Positions 4,475-5,006 of a DNA stretch of 5,006 bases are shown in pieces. Positions within the stretch are counted from its first letter, which is position 1, and each line of letters opens with the position of its first letter. Below the pieces are notes generated by a model that saw nothing but the letters and a program-made list of their open reading frames with translations, had not been told where the DNA came from and did no database searches. The translations under genes were made by a program, and so were the position numbers. Source of the DNA: an archaeon (lineage in GTDB: Archaea > Thermoproteota > Nitrososphaeria > Nitrososphaerales > Nitrosopumilaceae); assembly GCA_005240025.1 (NCBI GenBank), contig SBBK01000125.1, forward strand, positions 1 through 5,006, read 5' to 3'.

Positions 4475-5006
4475 TTATGCGATTTTCTTAATTTGTCTGT
4501 CCGAAACAGACACACTGCGCACTGCAGGCCCGAACATTTTCCGATAAAACCAGAGAAGGCCCAGTGCCTCGACCTGTTCCGTAAACAAAACAAGGTGCAG
4601 GTTGACAAGCCACCCATTCGTGGCATCGTTTATCATAGCATACGAGATGGCAAAGACGTACTCCAGGTGCTGCAGATACGAGATGGCCCCCGACTGGTAA
4701 ATCCCGAGCCCGCCCGGTGCGATTCTTGCGTTTTTGTCCGCAAAACCAAGGTACAGGATTTCCTTGTCCTGGTAATATATCGTGTTGCCGCGCTCCACCA
4801 AAAGGATCGTGGTGCCAAAGTAAACCATGAACACCAAAATCACGGCTACGACAAACTTGATGTGCCCGCCCCAGAGTACTCTGTGTGCCTGATTTTTGAA
4901 GGCCAGACCAAAAACACCAAGCCTGTTTTTCTTTATCAGAATCACAACGCAAAAAGATACGAGCGTTGCAACCCCAAGGCTGCCGAGCCAGTGCTCCGTC
5001 AGATAC
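4475..5006 (-). CDS. Integral membrane protein, function unknown (N-terminus missing, off right edge)
   Basis: The minus-strand frame enters from the right edge as YLTEHWLGSLGVATLVSF and is open for 176 residues to TAA. The first hydrophobic segment (LGSLGVATLVSFCVVILI) is followed by a basic KKNR loop. A second helix (FVVAVILVFMVYFGTTILLVE) leads into an extracytoplasmic-looking part with RIAPGGLGIYQSG. Two further hydrophobic stretches, YVFAISYAMI and WLVNLHLVLF...ALGLLWFY, come before a basic tail ending SDRQIKKIA. An internal GTG at 4943-4945 could be mistaken for the start, but it would cut the first helix, so the gene almost certainly begins outside the window. It precedes the cupredoxin gene by 16 nt on the same strand, suggesting an operon and a membrane partner for the copper protein. 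No named family is recognised. Confidence 0.8.
   Translation of the reverse strand, partial: YLTEHWLGSLGVATLVSFCVVILIKKNRLGVFGLAFKNQAHRVLWGGHIKFVVAVILVFMVYFGTTILLVERGNTIYYQDKEILYLGFADKNARIAPGGLGIYQSGAISYLQHLEYVFAISYAMINDATNGWLVNLHLVLFTEQVEALGLLWFYRKMFGPAVRSVSVSDRQIKKIA

Noticed and set aside
4459..4626. 56-residue upstream extension of the cupredoxin protein
   Set aside because: It overlaps the coding end of the membrane protein in another frame and would bury the signal peptide. The ATG at 4456-4458 begins the signal peptide.

Overview
The window most likely comes from an ammonia-oxidising-type archaeon (Nitrososphaeria/Thaumarchaeota). The best marker is the secreted cupredoxin at 3568-4458. 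It ends in the tryptophan-rich 'IPPWV..ARWWA.GQISD.EF' repeat that is very common in extracellular proteins of that lineage. Archaeal TATA-like boxes about 24-28 nt before start codons (leaderless promoters), a small SWIM zinc-finger protein and stand-alone winged-helix and PIN proteins fit this. The genus cannot be settled from the sequence.

Region 1 (1-about 980) looks like accessory DNA. A minus-strand gene running off the left edge encodes an AbiEi-type (type IV toxin-antitoxin/abortive infection) protein. Its promoter, ribosome binding site and start codon have been duplicated as two exact 56-bp direct repeats. Next to it is a decayed, frameshifted 3' remnant of an IS3-family transposase, with non-coding sequence on both sides.

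Region 2 (990-2017, minus strand) holds a 44-residue cysteine-rich protein with cysteines every nine residues, preceded by two palindromes. Beyond these lies a two-gene operon: a PIN-domain ribonuclease, then a stand-alone response-regulator-like receiver domain whose phospho-acceptor Asp is replaced by Glu.

Region 3 (2018-3617) starts with a divergent promoter carrying overlapping TGTTA/TAACA palindromes. It drives the PIN operon leftward and a two-helix membrane protein with a possible nuclease-like cytoplasmic domain rightward. The membrane protein converges on a winged-helix regulator, and the two share a CTAG stop overlap. A SWIM zinc-finger gene is divergent from the regulator.

Region 4 (3568-5006, minus strand) is a probable operon: an integral membrane protein entering from the right edge, then the signal-peptide cupredoxin protein. 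The cupredoxin gene overlaps the SWIM gene tail to tail by 50 bp. The two products probably act at or outside the cell membrane, but their partner or electron-transfer role is unknown.
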